Source: an uncultured Collinsella sp.
Lineage (GTDB): Bacteria > Actinomycetota > Coriobacteriia > Coriobacteriales > Coriobacteriaceae
Length of the DNA stretch: 64,000 nt
Direction: 5' to 3'
Assembly (NCBI GenBank): GCA_900758845.1
Contig: CAAESW010000001.1
Span: 1-64,000, forward strand
Shown here: piece after piece, positions 16,794 through 24,959 of the stretch
Numbering within the stretch: the stretch's first letter is position 1
Layout: each line of letters starts with the position of its first letter
The notes under the pieces: generated by a model
The model's database searches: none
Seen by the model: the letters and a program-made list of their open reading frames with translations, nothing else
Told to the model about the DNA's origin: nothing
Position numbers and translations under genes: made by a program

Positions 16794-17927
16794 CTATAGC
16801 AATTCAATTTTGCCATCTTTGACCGTCAACCCCATATTGCCCGAGAGCAAATCGTCCAAACGCGAACCCACAAGCTCAAAGCGCCAACCTTCGCGCAGGG
16901 GGCTTTGCTCGGGATGCTCGATGTAATCGGCCAGGTCATCGCGCGAGGCAATGACCGAGGTCGCCACGCCCGAGCGCTCGGCAACCAGGCGAATGAGCGC
17001 ATACATCAGGTCCGTCACGCTCTCCAACTCCGGCGAAATCTGACGGTGCCCGCGCACCATGAGCGGCAGGCGATCGTGCGGGCAGCTCGCACCGCGCTTG
17101 ATGGCCATAAGCGCGCCGTCCACGTCGCGCTCCCCCAGCTGGTCGGTACCGCGAATGCTGCGGAATTCCTCAACACGCACGGGATTACGTTTAACCAGGG
17201 CCAGCAGCGTATCGTCGGACATGACCCACTTACGCGGGATGTTGCGGCGCTCGGCGCGGTCCTCGCGCCAAGCGGCAAGCTCGCGCGCGATGCCCAACTG
17301 GTGACGGCTACACGAGTTGATGCGCTTGACCTTGCGGAATGCCTCGTGACGATCGGCGCGATAGTGCGACTCGTCGGCCAGCGGACGCAACTCGTCGAGC
17401 ACCCAGTCCACCCGGCCCAGCTCGCGCAGGCGACTCATCATCTCGGTATAGGCAACGATCAGGTACTTGACGTCATCGATCGCGTACTCGATCTGCTTAT
17501 CGGTCAGCGGGCGGCGCGACCAATCGGTCAGCGACTCGGTCTTAGGCAACGAAACGCCGCAAAACGTCTGCACGAGCGCGCCGTAGGAAATCTGCTGACG
17601 CTCGCCCAAAAAGGCGGCGGCCACCTGCGTGTCAAAAATGGGACGCGGCAGCACGCCCACGGTATGGAGCATAACCTCCATATCCTGCGAGCAGGCGTGA
17701 AACACCTTGGCCACGCTCTCGTCGCCCATAAGCTCGGCGAGCGGTGACAGGTCGTCGATCACCAGGGGATCGACCGCGACGCTCTCGGCAGGGGTGGCGA
17801 TCTGGACCAAGCACAGGCGCGGGTGGAACGTGCGCTCGCGCAAAAACTCGGTATCGACGGCAATCGCGTCGAACTCGCGGGCACGTTGGCAAAAGTCGAG
17901 CAGAGCCTGATGTGTGGAAATGTACAT
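16794..17927 (-). CDS. rnd: Ribonuclease D
   Basis: A 377-residue 3'-5' exoribonuclease for tRNA and small RNA maturation. The DEDD-type exonuclease domain has AVDTEFLRERTF (motif I), FHACSQDMEVM (motif II) and the late Tyr/Asp motif IEYAIDDVKYL. HRDC-like helical domains follow. The start is placed at ATG 17927 (MYISTHQALL), which opens the conserved domain; its ribosome site is weak, and an upstream in-frame codon at 17963 adds non-conserved residues. Confidence 0.92.
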   Translation of the reverse strand: MYISTHQALLDFCQRAREFDAIAVDTEFLRERTFHPRLCLVQIATPAESVAVDPLVIDDLSPLAELMGDESVAKVFHACSQDMEVMLHTVGVLPRPIFDTQVAAAFLGERQQISYGALVQTFCGVSLPKTESLTDWSRRPLTDKQIEYAIDDVKYLIVAYTEMMSRLRELGRVDWVLDELRPLADESHYRADRHEAFRKVKRINSCSRHQLGIARELAAWREDRAERRNIPRKWVMSDDTLLALVKRNPVRVEEFRSIRGTDQLGERDVDGALMAIKRGASCPHDRLPLMVRGHRQISPELESVTDLMYALIRLVAERSGVATSVIASRDDLADYIEHPEQSPLREGWRFELVGSRLDDLLSGNMGLTVKDGKIELL

Positions 17928-18025
17928 ATCAACCCATCGAATAAGGTTAGGCCCGAAAAACACGGGTAGGATATCGGCATTGCCTTACAACTATACTCGG
18001 TTAGTCACAGAACGGGAACGTAAGT

Positions 18026-18943
18026 ATGCGCTGCCTTATCATCCACAACCCGGCATCGGGCCCCAGCTCAGATGAAATCTACGCGTTCACGCACGCCCTC
18101 GCGCAGGGCGGCGACGAGGTCGTGATGCGTTTTATCGGCGATGGCATGGAACCCGAGGACGCCGTGGCAGACGTGCGCGAGTTTGATCGCGTGGTGATTT
18201 CGGGCGGCGACGGCACCGTCTCCAACGTGCTCGACCAAATGCGCGGATGCGGCGTCCCCACGCTCGTCTTCCCCTCCGGCACGGCCTGCCTGTTCTTCAA
18301 CAACATTGGCAACGCCCCCGAAGCCGCGGCGCTCGCCAAGGCCTGCCGCGTCGGCCGTACCGTCAAGGCGGACATGGGCGAGCTCTTTTGGCTCGACGAG
18401 AACGGCAACGAAAAGCGCCACGGCTTTATTATCATCGCCGGATCGGGCTACGATGCCGAGATCATGATGAAGGCCGCCCCCGCCAAAAACGACATCGGTG
18501 AGATCGCCTATTTCCTCTCCGCGCTCGCCACACCCAACCCCACGGTGGCGCACTTTACGATTGAGCATGACGGCATTGTCGAGGAGCTCGATGGCATCTG
18601 CTGCATGGCCGGCAACACCTCGGTCATTCAAAACGACATCAACCTGTTCCCCGATTGCCGTATGAACGACGGCATGGTCGACATCGCGGTCATCGAGCCC
18701 GTAAAAACCGTCCAGCTCCTGCCCACCGTGATCACCGCCGCACTCGACCCCGCCGGCAAGGTGCTCGGCCGCCCGCAGTTCAAGATCATCCAGACCAAAG
18801 AAGCCAAGATCACCTGCACGCCGTCGCTGGGCATGCAGTTCGATGGCGAGATCATCTCCAGCAACTCGGGCGTCTTTGGCGCCCGCGCACTTCCGCAATG
18901 CCTCGACCTCATCGTCGACGAATTCTCCCCACTCGGAAAATAG
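18026..18943 (+). CDS. Diacylglycerol kinase family lipid kinase
   Basis: A 305-residue lipid/diacylglycerol kinase catalytic-domain protein (DagK/YegS type). It starts CLIIHNPASG, the nucleotide-site strand and loop, and has the hallmark SGGDGTVSNVLD (about residues 58-70) followed by FPSGTACLFFNN. The C-terminal lobe has NDGMVDIAVIEP and FDGE, also typical. Family members phosphorylate diacylglycerol, ceramide or undecaprenol at the membrane; the substrate here is unknown. It is followed by a tiny membrane-protein gene after nine bases. Confidence 0.9.
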   Translation: MRCLIIHNPASGPSSDEIYAFTHALAQGGDEVVMRFIGDGMEPEDAVADVREFDRVVISGGDGTVSNVLDQMRGCGVPTLVFPSGTACLFFNNIGNAPEAAALAKACRVGRTVKADMGELFWLDENGNEKRHGFIIIAGSGYDAEIMMKAAPAKNDIGEIAYFLSALATPNPTVAHFTIEHDGIVEELDGICCMAGNTSVIQNDINLFPDCRMNDGMVDIAVIEPVKTVQLLPTVITAALDPAGKVLGRPQFKIIQTKEAKITCTPSLGMQFDGEIISSNSGVFGARALPQCLDLIVDEFSPLGK

Positions 18944-18952
18944 GAGGACCCC

Positions 18953-19045
18953 ATGAACGACACTCCCCTGCCCGGCTTTATCGTCATTGTTCTGGCCATG
19001 CTCATCGGCTATGCGATCAACGTGATCCACCGCCGGAAGAAGTAA
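18953..19045 (+). CDS. 30-residue single-span membrane peptide
   Basis: A very short gene with a strong ribosome site (GGAGGA, 6 bases upstream) placed directly after the lipid kinase stop codon. The product is 30 residues: a short polar start (MNDTPLPG), one hydrophobic span (FIVIVLAMLIGYAINVI), and a positively charged end (HRRKK), so the C-terminus should stay in the cytoplasm. It is followed by a clear terminator, which supports it as the last gene of a two-gene operon. Function is unknown; a small regulator or partner of the kinase is only a guess. Confidence 0.7.
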   Translation: MNDTPLPGFIVIVLAMLIGYAINVIHRRKK

Positions 19046-19081
19046 TTCCACATCGGTATGATATTCATCCAATTATCGTCT

Positions 19082-19123
19082 CCCCCGTTGTTTATGCATT
19101 TGCCAAACAGCGGGGGATTTTTC
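19082..19123 (+). terminator. Terminator of the lipid kinase operon
   Basis: CCCCCGTTGTTT (19082-19093) pairs with AAACAGCGGGGG (19105-19116, one wobble), followed by ATTTTTCTTT. It lies 36 bases after the small membrane gene. Confidence 0.85.
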
Positions 19124-19211
19124 TTTGCGCCCCGTGCAAGGCACTTTATTCAGGCACAGTAATTGCAGGGCGTCTTTATTTAAATAAAGCTAGATAATGA
19201 GTATTATTGTC

Positions 19212-19241
19212 CGCTCATCGCATATTTTAGGACGCTCATCG
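19212..19241 (+). promoter_or_regulatory. Direct repeats upstream of the C69 peptidase
   Basis: CGCTCATCG occurs at 19212-19220 and again at 19233-19241, exactly 21 bases apart (two helical turns), in an AT-rich 230-base region before the peptidase. Same-face direct repeats of this spacing are typical activator or repressor sites. Also nearby are GAGTATT (19200 region and 19241 region) and GAATACTC. No regulator is assigned. Confidence 0.4.
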
Positions 19242-19353
19242 AGTATTTAATCGAAATAGATGAATACTCTTTAGACTTCCTATAGGCTAATAGATGTATT
19301 TATTAGCTGAGATTCCGCACAGTTTTGTGGGGTCTCAACAGTTGGGAGGGATC

Positions 19354-21153
19354 ATGAGGTTTACTCATCCTGTCAACACGCTCAAAAAGCTCGGCTGCGG
19401 CCTTGCGTTTGGAGCAGCGGCCATCATGGCCATGCCGACTTCGGCGCTCGCCTGCACCCAGATCTACATGGGTAGCAAGCTCACGGCAGACGGCAACACG
19501 TACTATGGCCGTTCCGAAGACTTCGGTCCGCGCTATGTCAAGCACTTTGGCATTGAGCCCGCACACAAGGACGGCAACGAGTACACATCGGTCGAGTCCG
19601 GTTTTGAGTACAAGTCCAAGGGCGCAACCTACCGCTACACCTTCGTTCGCGACAACCCCTCGCAGTGGGAAGATCGCTACGACGCATATTCCGAGGCCGG
19701 CATCAACGAGAAGGGCGTCTCCTGCTCTGCCACGTTGAGCACCTCCTATAACGAGAAGGCCGAAGAGGCCGACCCCATCACCGAGGAGACCGGCATTGGC
19801 GAGTACAGCTATGCCAGCGTCATCCTGGGCGAGAGCGCCACGGCCCGCGAGGGCGTCGAGCTCATCGGCAGCCTGATCGACGAGCAGGGCGTCTGCTCCA
19901 ACGACCAGATCATCATCGCCGACAGCACCGAGACCTGGCTGTTCGCCGCGCTTTCCGGCCATCAGTGGATTGCCATGAGGCTCGCCGATGACATCGCCTC
20001 GCTCAACCCCAACATCGGCAACCTCACCTATGACGTCGACCTCGACGACACCGAGAACTGTCTCCATTCCGAGGACATCGAGTCCATGCCCAAGGAGAAG
20101 GGCTTTGCCGAGTACACCGACGGCAAGTTCGACGTCGCCAAGACCTACGGCGAGGAGATTAGCGAGGCCGGTATGCACCAGTGGTCGCGCTATATCCAGG
20201 GTCGCGATTACTTCATGGCCCCGCTGGCTGAAGGCACTGACTACGAGATCGTGAAAGACGAGCGTGAAGACGCTCGCGCCACGACCGGCGCCCTGGTCCA
20301 CGAGATGCAGCCGCTGTTCTTCCAGCCCGGCAAGTCCGACTGGAACACCTTTGAGATAATCCGCAGCTTCGCTGCTCGCGGCGAGAATGTCGCCGGTCTC
20401 AACGCCAACACCGACGGCGCCTATGCTATCGGCTCCAACCGCAACACCGAGATTCACACCTTCCAGATCCGCCACGGCATGGACCCCGAAATCGCGACCA
20501 TCCAGTGGGAGATGCTCTCCAACGCCGAGTTCTCCGTCGCTATCCCCCTCTACTCCGCACTGCTCACCGAGGTCAGCCCCTACTTCAGCGATCAGGATGT
20601 CTCCTTCGATCACTGCGAAGAGGAAGACGTTGTAAACAACGAGGAGCCCAAGAACTCCATCAACTACGTCCTCATGGACATCAACACGCTCGCCTATGAG
20701 AACCGCGATCACTGCGCTACCGGCGTCCGCGCCTACCTCGACGCCCTGCAGAAGGAGCTCATCGAGCAGAACCTGACCGTCGACGAGGCCATGCAGGCCG
20801 CCGAGGGCACCGAGGCCCGCACCGCCCTGGCCAACAAGGCCGGCAAGGCTGCCACCAAAAACACCTACGTCAAGTGCAAGGCCGTGCTCGAGGAGATGCG
20901 CGACTACCTCAAGGAGGGCGACTTCTCCGAGGAGTTCGTCCCGAGCGACTACGATGCCGACAACGACTGCCTGGTCAAGTCCATCACCTACGCCGACGAG
21001 GCCCTCTCCGATGAGGACGTTGCCGAACCCGAGGTTGAGGAAGAGGCAACCGAGGAGAAGTCCGAGGGCAACAACATGGCCGCCATGGCCGTTGGCGCCG
21101 CCGTCGTCATCGGTGTCTGCGGCTTCGTGCTCTATCGTCGCAAGAAGGCCTAA
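19354..21153 (+). CDS. Secreted, membrane-anchored C69 family dipeptidase
   Basis: A 599-residue Ntn-hydrolase of the C69 (PepD) family. A signal peptide (positive start, then GLAFGAAAIMAMPTSALA) ends right before Cys34, which would become the catalytic N-terminal nucleophile in CTQIYMGSKLTADG. The peptidase domain spans about residues 34-480 (RSEDFGPR, NEKGVSCSAT, SNRNTEIHTF). A Glu-rich stretch (about 555-575) leads to a C-terminal membrane helix (AAMAVGAAVVIGVCGFVLY) and RRKK. So the enzyme is exported and held by its tail facing outside. It probably trims dipeptides from extracellular peptides. ATG 19354 follows GGGAGG. Confidence 0.92.
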   Translation: MRFTHPVNTLKKLGCGLAFGAAAIMAMPTSALACTQIYMGSKLTADGNTYYGRSEDFGPRYVKHFGIEPAHKDGNEYTSVESGFEYKSKGATYRYTFVRDNPSQWEDRYDAYSEAGINEKGVSCSATLSTSYNEKAEEADPITEETGIGEYSYASVILGESATAREGVELIGSLIDEQGVCSNDQIIIADSTETWLFAALSGHQWIAMRLADDIASLNPNIGNLTYDVDLDDTENCLHSEDIESMPKEKGFAEYTDGKFDVAKTYGEEISEAGMHQWSRYIQGRDYFMAPLAEGTDYEIVKDEREDARATTGALVHEMQPLFFQPGKSDWNTFEIIRSFAARGENVAGLNANTDGAYAIGSNRNTEIHTFQIRHGMDPEIATIQWEMLSNAEFSVAIPLYSALLTEVSPYFSDQDVSFDHCEEEDVVNNEEPKNSINYVLMDINTLAYENRDHCATGVRAYLDALQKELIEQNLTVDEAMQAAEGTEARTALANKAGKAATKNTYVKCKAVLEEMRDYLKEGDFSEEFVPSDYDADNDCLVKSITYADEALSDEDVAEPEVEEEATEEKSEGNNMAAMAVGAAVVIGVCGFVLYRRKKA

Positions 21154-21170
21154 GGCCCTCACGTCCTAAG

Positions 21171-21204
21171 GGAGGGCAAGACAGTGCGAGCGGTCTTGCC
21201 CTCC
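21171..21204 (+). terminator. Hairpin after the C69 peptidase
   Basis: A perfect 12-bp stem GGAGGGCAAGAC (21171-21182) with GTCTTGCCCTCC (21193-21204). No T-run follows, so it may be a weak terminator or an mRNA 3'-end stabiliser. Confidence 0.55.
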
Positions 21205-21356
21205 TGACCCGTTATCTGACCGGCGGGAAACACCGCGGGAAACACTGCTGAAATCTTTTCAAAAAAGATTCCCTGCACACACTTCGCTGTGCTATAGTGC
21301 AGCACAACAACAGCTAGGTGCGACCGCGCCACGGTATCACGAAAGGAGCCACCAAC

Positions 21357-21425
21357 ATGAAGAACACGATGAAGTCTCTCAACAACTGGTGGTGGCGTGA
21401 TGCGAATACGATCGGTCGACAGTGA
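21357..21425 (+). CDS. Tryptophan-rich leader peptide (TrpL-like)
   Basis: A 22-residue reading frame beginning MKNTMKSLNN, then three consecutive Trp codons (21387-21395), then a short tail to TGA. A strong ribosome site (GAAAGGAG) stands eight bases before the ATG, and a TATAGT box at 21293-21298 may be its promoter. The frame is followed after 36 bases by an intrinsic terminator. This is the classic layout of a ribosome-mediated attenuator sensing charged tRNA-Trp. It precedes an ECF transporter S component, so the gene set should be switched on when tryptophan is scarce. Confidence 0.85.
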   Translation: MKNTMKSLNNWWWRDANTIGRQ

Positions 21426-21492
21426 GTCCCTCACGCCTGTTTTTGCGCTCTAGGTGATTGGAAGGCCTCCGGTTTCGACCGGGGGCCTTTTT
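21413..21492 (+). promoter_or_regulatory. Tryptophan attenuator upstream of the ECF transporter
   Basis: The terminator is 21462-21473 (AAGGCCTCCGGT) with 21478-21489, then TTTTT. A competing pairing is visible: CGGTCGA at 21413-21419, within the end of the leader frame, complements TCGACCG at 21475-21481, which includes part of the terminator stem. A ribosome stalled on the Trp codons would leave 21413-21419 free to block the terminator; one that reaches the stop codon would cover it. The base pairings are seen; the mechanism is inferred. Confidence 0.72.
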
Positions 21493-21571
21493 CTATCTCG
21501 AGCCCAATCGCATTCGCATCACGCGCCTCCGCTTTCTTCTCTTGCACTTCCCTTCCGAAAGGATTTTCACC

Positions 21572-22144
21572 ATGTCTCAGAACACCACCACCGCCCAACC
21601 CCGCACCGTCCAGACCGCCGACCGCGGCAAACTCGACGTCCGCGCCCTCGTCTTGCTCGCCATCCTGCTTGCCGCCGGCTTCATCCTCAACTTCACCGTC
21701 GGCAAGGCCATCTCCGGCATCTCGGGCGGCATGATCAGCCCCGAGTTCATCATCTCGGCCTTCTGCCTTACCATCCTGGTCGTTCGTCCCAACATTGGCC
21801 AGGCGCTCATCATCGGCCTCATCTCGGCGGCTGTAATCCAAATCACCACCACCTCGCCGTTCGTCGATTTTGCCGCCGAGGGCATCGCCGCCATGCTCAT
21901 GGCCGTCATTGTCAACGCTGCTGCCAAGGACGGCCAGGTTAAGCCTGCCGTCGCCATCATCGCAACGTTCGTGACCACCTTTGTCTCGGGCGTCATCTTC
22001 ATGGTCATCAAGATGGCCATGCTCGGCGTGGTAGGCGAGCTCGCCGCTGCCATGCTGCCCGTCGTCGCTATGACCGCCGTCTTTAACGCCATCCTGGTTG
22101 GCGCTCTCTATCTGCCCATCCAGAAGGCCCTGAAGCTCAACTAA
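21572..22144 (+). CDS. ECF transporter S component, probably for tryptophan
   Basis: A 190-residue hydrophobic protein with about six membrane segments after a polar N-terminus, such as ALVLLAILLAAGFILNFTVG and ALIIGLISAAVIQITTTSP, typical in size and pattern of ECF substrate-binding (S) subunits. The tryptophan leader and attenuator directly upstream point to tryptophan (or an indole-containing precursor) as the substrate. ATG 21572 follows GAAAGG. The ATPase and T component genes come next on the same strand, though 200 bases with two palindromes intervene. The family fold is well supported; the substrate rests on regulation. Confidence 0.85.
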   Translation: MSQNTTTAQPRTVQTADRGKLDVRALVLLAILLAAGFILNFTVGKAISGISGGMISPEFIISAFCLTILVVRPNIGQALIIGLISAAVIQITTTSPFVDFAAEGIAAMLMAVIVNAAAKDGQVKPAVAIIATFVTTFVSGVIFMVIKMAMLGVVGELAAAMLPVVAMTAVFNAILVGALYLPIQKALKLN

Positions 22145-22150
22145 CCCGCT

Positions 22151-22251
22151 CGGCTTTACGAGCCACCCCATCTTGGCGTTCATTCGTCGCTCGCGTACCC
22201 AAGTACGCTTCGCTCCTCTTTCGCGCCAACCTGGGGCCCCTCGTAAAGCCG
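22151..22251 (-). repeat. Structured repeat E2, copy c
   Basis: Starts six bases after the S component stop. Outer stem 22151-22162 with 22240-22251 (12 perfect pairs, CGGCTTTACGAG). Middle stem TTGGCG (22173-22178) with CGCCAA (22224-22229). Inner hairpin, read on the minus strand, GCGTAC-TTGG-GTACGC, flanked by GAAAGAG and GAGCGACG. The core is shared with copies at 16648 and 47236, while the outer stems differ. Confidence 0.75.
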
Positions 22252-22282
22252 TCTCCGTGCTCCATTATTCAAAATTTAGCTC

Positions 22283-22326
22283 TTGGGGACGTTCTTAAAC
22301 GACTAGTCATTTAAGAACGTCCCCAA
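22283..22326. repeat. REP-like palindrome
   Basis: A perfect 17-bp inverted repeat (22283-22299 with 22310-22326, TTGGGGACGTTCTTAAA) with a 10-base loop, 18 bases before the ECF ATPase gene. The GGGGAC-type arm resembles extragenic palindromes mobilised by TnpA_REP transposases. No such transposase is in the window. Confidence 0.6.
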
Positions 22327-22344
22327 TGACTATGAAAGGTATCC

Positions 22345-24096
22345 ATGGAAACGATCATCAACGTCGACGATGTCTCGTTCTCCTATGGCACGCAGACCGA
22401 GCAGGCGCTTAAGCATATCTCGCTCGACGTGAACAGGGGAGATTTTATCGGCATTATCGGGCCTTCGGGCGCTGGCAAGTCCACACTTGCCGCCTGCCTG
22501 TCGGGAGCCGTACCCCACCATTACACTGGCACGTTCTTTGGCTCCGTCACTGTCGACGGCAACGACACCTGTGAAGTTTCGCTCACCGATGTGTCGCAGA
22601 TCGTCGGCAGCGTGTTGCAAGACATCGACACGCAAATGGTCGCCTCGGCCGTCGAGGACGAGATGCTTTTTGGCCTGGAGAACTTTGGCGTTCCCCACGA
22701 CCAGATCGAGCAACGTGTGAGCGAGACGCTCGAGACCGTCGGCATCAGCGACCTGCGCGACCGCGAGATTGCCACACTTTCGGGCGGCCAAAAGCAAAAG
22801 GTTGCCATCGCCGCCATCCTCGCCATGCGTCCGCGTGTGCTCGTACTCGACGAACCCACCGCGGCGCTCGACCCCGCCAGCTCCACGCTGGTCTTCGAGA
22901 CCCTACGCGCGGCCAACCGCGCACTCGGCATCACCATCGTCGTCGTTGAGCAAAAAGTCGCCCTGCTTTCGGAGTATTGCAACCGCGTGCTCGTGCTCAA
23001 TCATGGCGAAATCGCGCTACAGGGCAAGCCGCACGAGGTCTTCGCGCACACCGATGAGCTCCGCGCCATCGGCGTCGATTGCCCGCGTGTCACGCGCATT
23101 TTCAACAGCCTCGAGGCCGACGGCCTGGCCAGCGGCACTCCCTGTTTGGATGTTGATGAGGCCGAGCGCCTGATTACGGGCATCGTCAACCCCGCACACG
23201 CAAGCAGCGACACTCAGGCACCCGCCGGCTCACCGCACGCACCATCGTTGCGCCCGCACGCCAAGGACGCCGAGCCCGTGCTCACCTTCAATCACGTTGA
23301 GTTTGCCTATCCCAACGGCGGCGCCGCCGTCCACGACCTCAACCTGACCCTCTATCCCGGCGAGCTCGTGGGCATCGTCGGCCAAAACGGTGCCGGCAAG
23401 ACCACGCTCACCAAGCTGCTCACAGGCCTGCTTAAGCCCGCCTCAGGCAATGTGCGCGTCACGGGACTGGATACCGCAGCCGTCCCCACGAGCCGCATTG
23501 CCCGCGAAGTCGCAACCCTCTTCCAAAACCCCGACCGCCAAATCTGCAAGGACACCGTGCTCGACGAGGTCGCCTTTGGCCTGGAGCTTGCCGGCATCGA
23601 CCGTGCCGAGGCGCTGCGTCGCGCCCAGCTCGTCATCGACCGCTTTGGCTTGCCGGCCGACGAGGCGCCCTTCTCGCTCTCGCGCGGCCAGCGCCAGATG
23701 GTGGCACTCGCCTCCGTCGTGGTCGTAGAGCCCAAAATCGTGGTGCTCGACGAGCCCACGAGCGGCCTTGACTACCGCGAGTGCATGACCGTGATGGAAA
23801 CGGTGCGCACCATGGCCGAGCGCGGCTGCGCTGTAATCATGGTCTGCCACGACATGGAAGTCGTCTCCGACTTTGCCGAGCGCATCGTAGTCATGGCCGA
23901 CGGCCGCATCCTCGAGCGCGGCCGCACGCACGAGCTGTTCTCGGACATCGAGCTCATGCAGCGCGCCTACGTTGAGCCGCCCCAGGTCATAGAGCTTTCT
24001 CGTCGCCTGGCATCCTCCGTCTCTCCCGCCTTTGCACAGGTGAGCGAGGTCACCGATATCGTTCGCATTACCGAGGGGATGGTCCACCGTGGTTAA
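22345..24096 (+). CDS. Fused ECF transporter ATPase (A and A' domains)
   Basis: A 583-residue protein carrying two ABC ATPase domains in one chain, replacing the separate EcfA1 and EcfA2. Domain 1: Walker A GPSGAGKS (39-46), signature LSGGQKQK, Walker B VLVLDEPT. Domain 2: Walker A GQNGAGKT (346-353), Q-loop FQNPDRQI, signature LSRGQRQM, Walker B IVVLDEPTSGLD. A roughly 40-residue linker rich in Pro/Ala/His joins them. It energises substrate uptake with EcfT and an S subunit. The gene overlaps ecfT by eight bases. Confidence 0.93.
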   Translation: METIINVDDVSFSYGTQTEQALKHISLDVNRGDFIGIIGPSGAGKSTLAACLSGAVPHHYTGTFFGSVTVDGNDTCEVSLTDVSQIVGSVLQDIDTQMVASAVEDEMLFGLENFGVPHDQIEQRVSETLETVGISDLRDREIATLSGGQKQKVAIAAILAMRPRVLVLDEPTAALDPASSTLVFETLRAANRALGITIVVVEQKVALLSEYCNRVLVLNHGEIALQGKPHEVFAHTDELRAIGVDCPRVTRIFNSLEADGLASGTPCLDVDEAERLITGIVNPAHASSDTQAPAGSPHAPSLRPHAKDAEPVLTFNHVEFAYPNGGAAVHDLNLTLYPGELVGIVGQNGAGKTTLTKLLTGLLKPASGNVRVTGLDTAAVPTSRIAREVATLFQNPDRQICKDTVLDEVAFGLELAGIDRAEALRRAQLVIDRFGLPADEAPFSLSRGQRQMVALASVVVVEPKIVVLDEPTSGLDYRECMTVMETVRTMAERGCAVIMVCHDMEVVSDFAERIVVMADGRILERGRTHELFSDIELMQRAYVEPPQVIELSRRLASSVSPAFAQVSEVTDIVRITEGMVHRG

Positions 24097-24835
24097 CGTC
24101 ATCGACTACATGCCGGGCGATACGCTGCTGCATCGTCTGAACCCCGTCGTCAAACTGGGCCTCGCCGCCGCCATCATCATCGGCATCTTTTTGTCCGACA
24201 CCTACGTGGCGCTGCTGGGCTTTTTGGCACTCACCCTTGCACTGGGTGCCTATGCCGGCGTCGTCGACCGTCTGCTCTCGCTGCTCAAGTTGCTGATTCC
24301 GCTCGCGCTTATCATGCTGGTGCTCCAGTTGGCCTTTATGCGTGATGGCAACGTGGTGTGGGGTTTCATCACCGACACGGGCCTCATTACCGGATCGAAG
24401 GCCTGCCTGCGCCTGCTGGGCGTGGCGTTGCCACTCATCCTCATGCTCATGGTGACCAAGCTCAACGACCTCGCCAACGCTTGCGTCGAGGTGCTGCACG
24501 TGCCATATCGCTATGCCTTCACCTTTACCACGGCGCTGCGTTTTGTGCCGGTATTTGGCCAGGAAATGAACGCCATCATGGAGGCGCAGACTGCACGCGG
24601 CGTCGAATACGACACTAAGAATCCCGTCAAGAAACTCAAACTCATGCTGCCGCTGTGTGTGCCACTGCTTATCTCGAGCGTGGGCAAGACCGATGCCACC
24701 GCGCTTGCCGCCGAGCAGCGCGGCTTCTATCTGCGTACGCGCGCCAGCTCGTACAAGCGCTACCCCATCAAGGGCCTAGACATCGCCGTACTCATCATCA
24801 GCATCGCCCTTATCGCCATCGGCTTCCTGTTCTAG
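24089..24835 (+). CDS. ecfT: ECF transporter transmembrane component EcfT
   Basis: A 248-residue membrane protein with several long hydrophobic spans and the coupling-helix region typical of EcfT, including EAQTARGVEYD and the later ALAAEQRGFYLRTR, which contact the ATPases. It starts with GTG inside the end of the ATPase gene (8-base overlap), showing translational coupling. With the fused ATPase it forms the energy-coupling module; whether it serves only the adjacent S component or is shared with others is not known. Confidence 0.92.
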   Translation: MVNVIDYMPGDTLLHRLNPVVKLGLAAAIIIGIFLSDTYVALLGFLALTLALGAYAGVVDRLLSLLKLLIPLALIMLVLQLAFMRDGNVVWGFITDTGLITGSKACLRLLGVALPLILMLMVTKLNDLANACVEVLHVPYRYAFTFTTALRFVPVFGQEMNAIMEAQTARGVEYDTKNPVKKLKLMLPLCVPLLISSVGKTDATALAAEQRGFYLRTRASSYKRYPIKGLDIAVLIISIALIAIGFLF

Positions 24836-24862
24836 CAATCGCTGGCAGCAACCGGCAAATGC

Positions 24863-24900
24863 AAAAGGCCTCGGCTCGCACCAAACGAGCCGAGGCCTTT
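24863..24900 (+). terminator. Terminator of the ECF operon
   Basis: A perfect 15-bp stem, 24864-24878 with 24886-24900 (AAAGGCCTCGGCTCG and complement). It ends with TTT and lies 28 bases beyond ecfT. Confidence 0.8.
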
Positions 24901-24959
24901 ACTGTTTTCCCAGATAAAACCTACCAAAATAAACCTGTCCCTTTTTGGCAGGCGAAGAA

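Noticed and set aside
24915..24955. CCAAAATAAACCTGTCCCTTTTTGG as another REP copy
   Set aside because: Shares only the AACCTGTCCC phrase with E4 in reverse and has a weak stem; too little to assign to the family.
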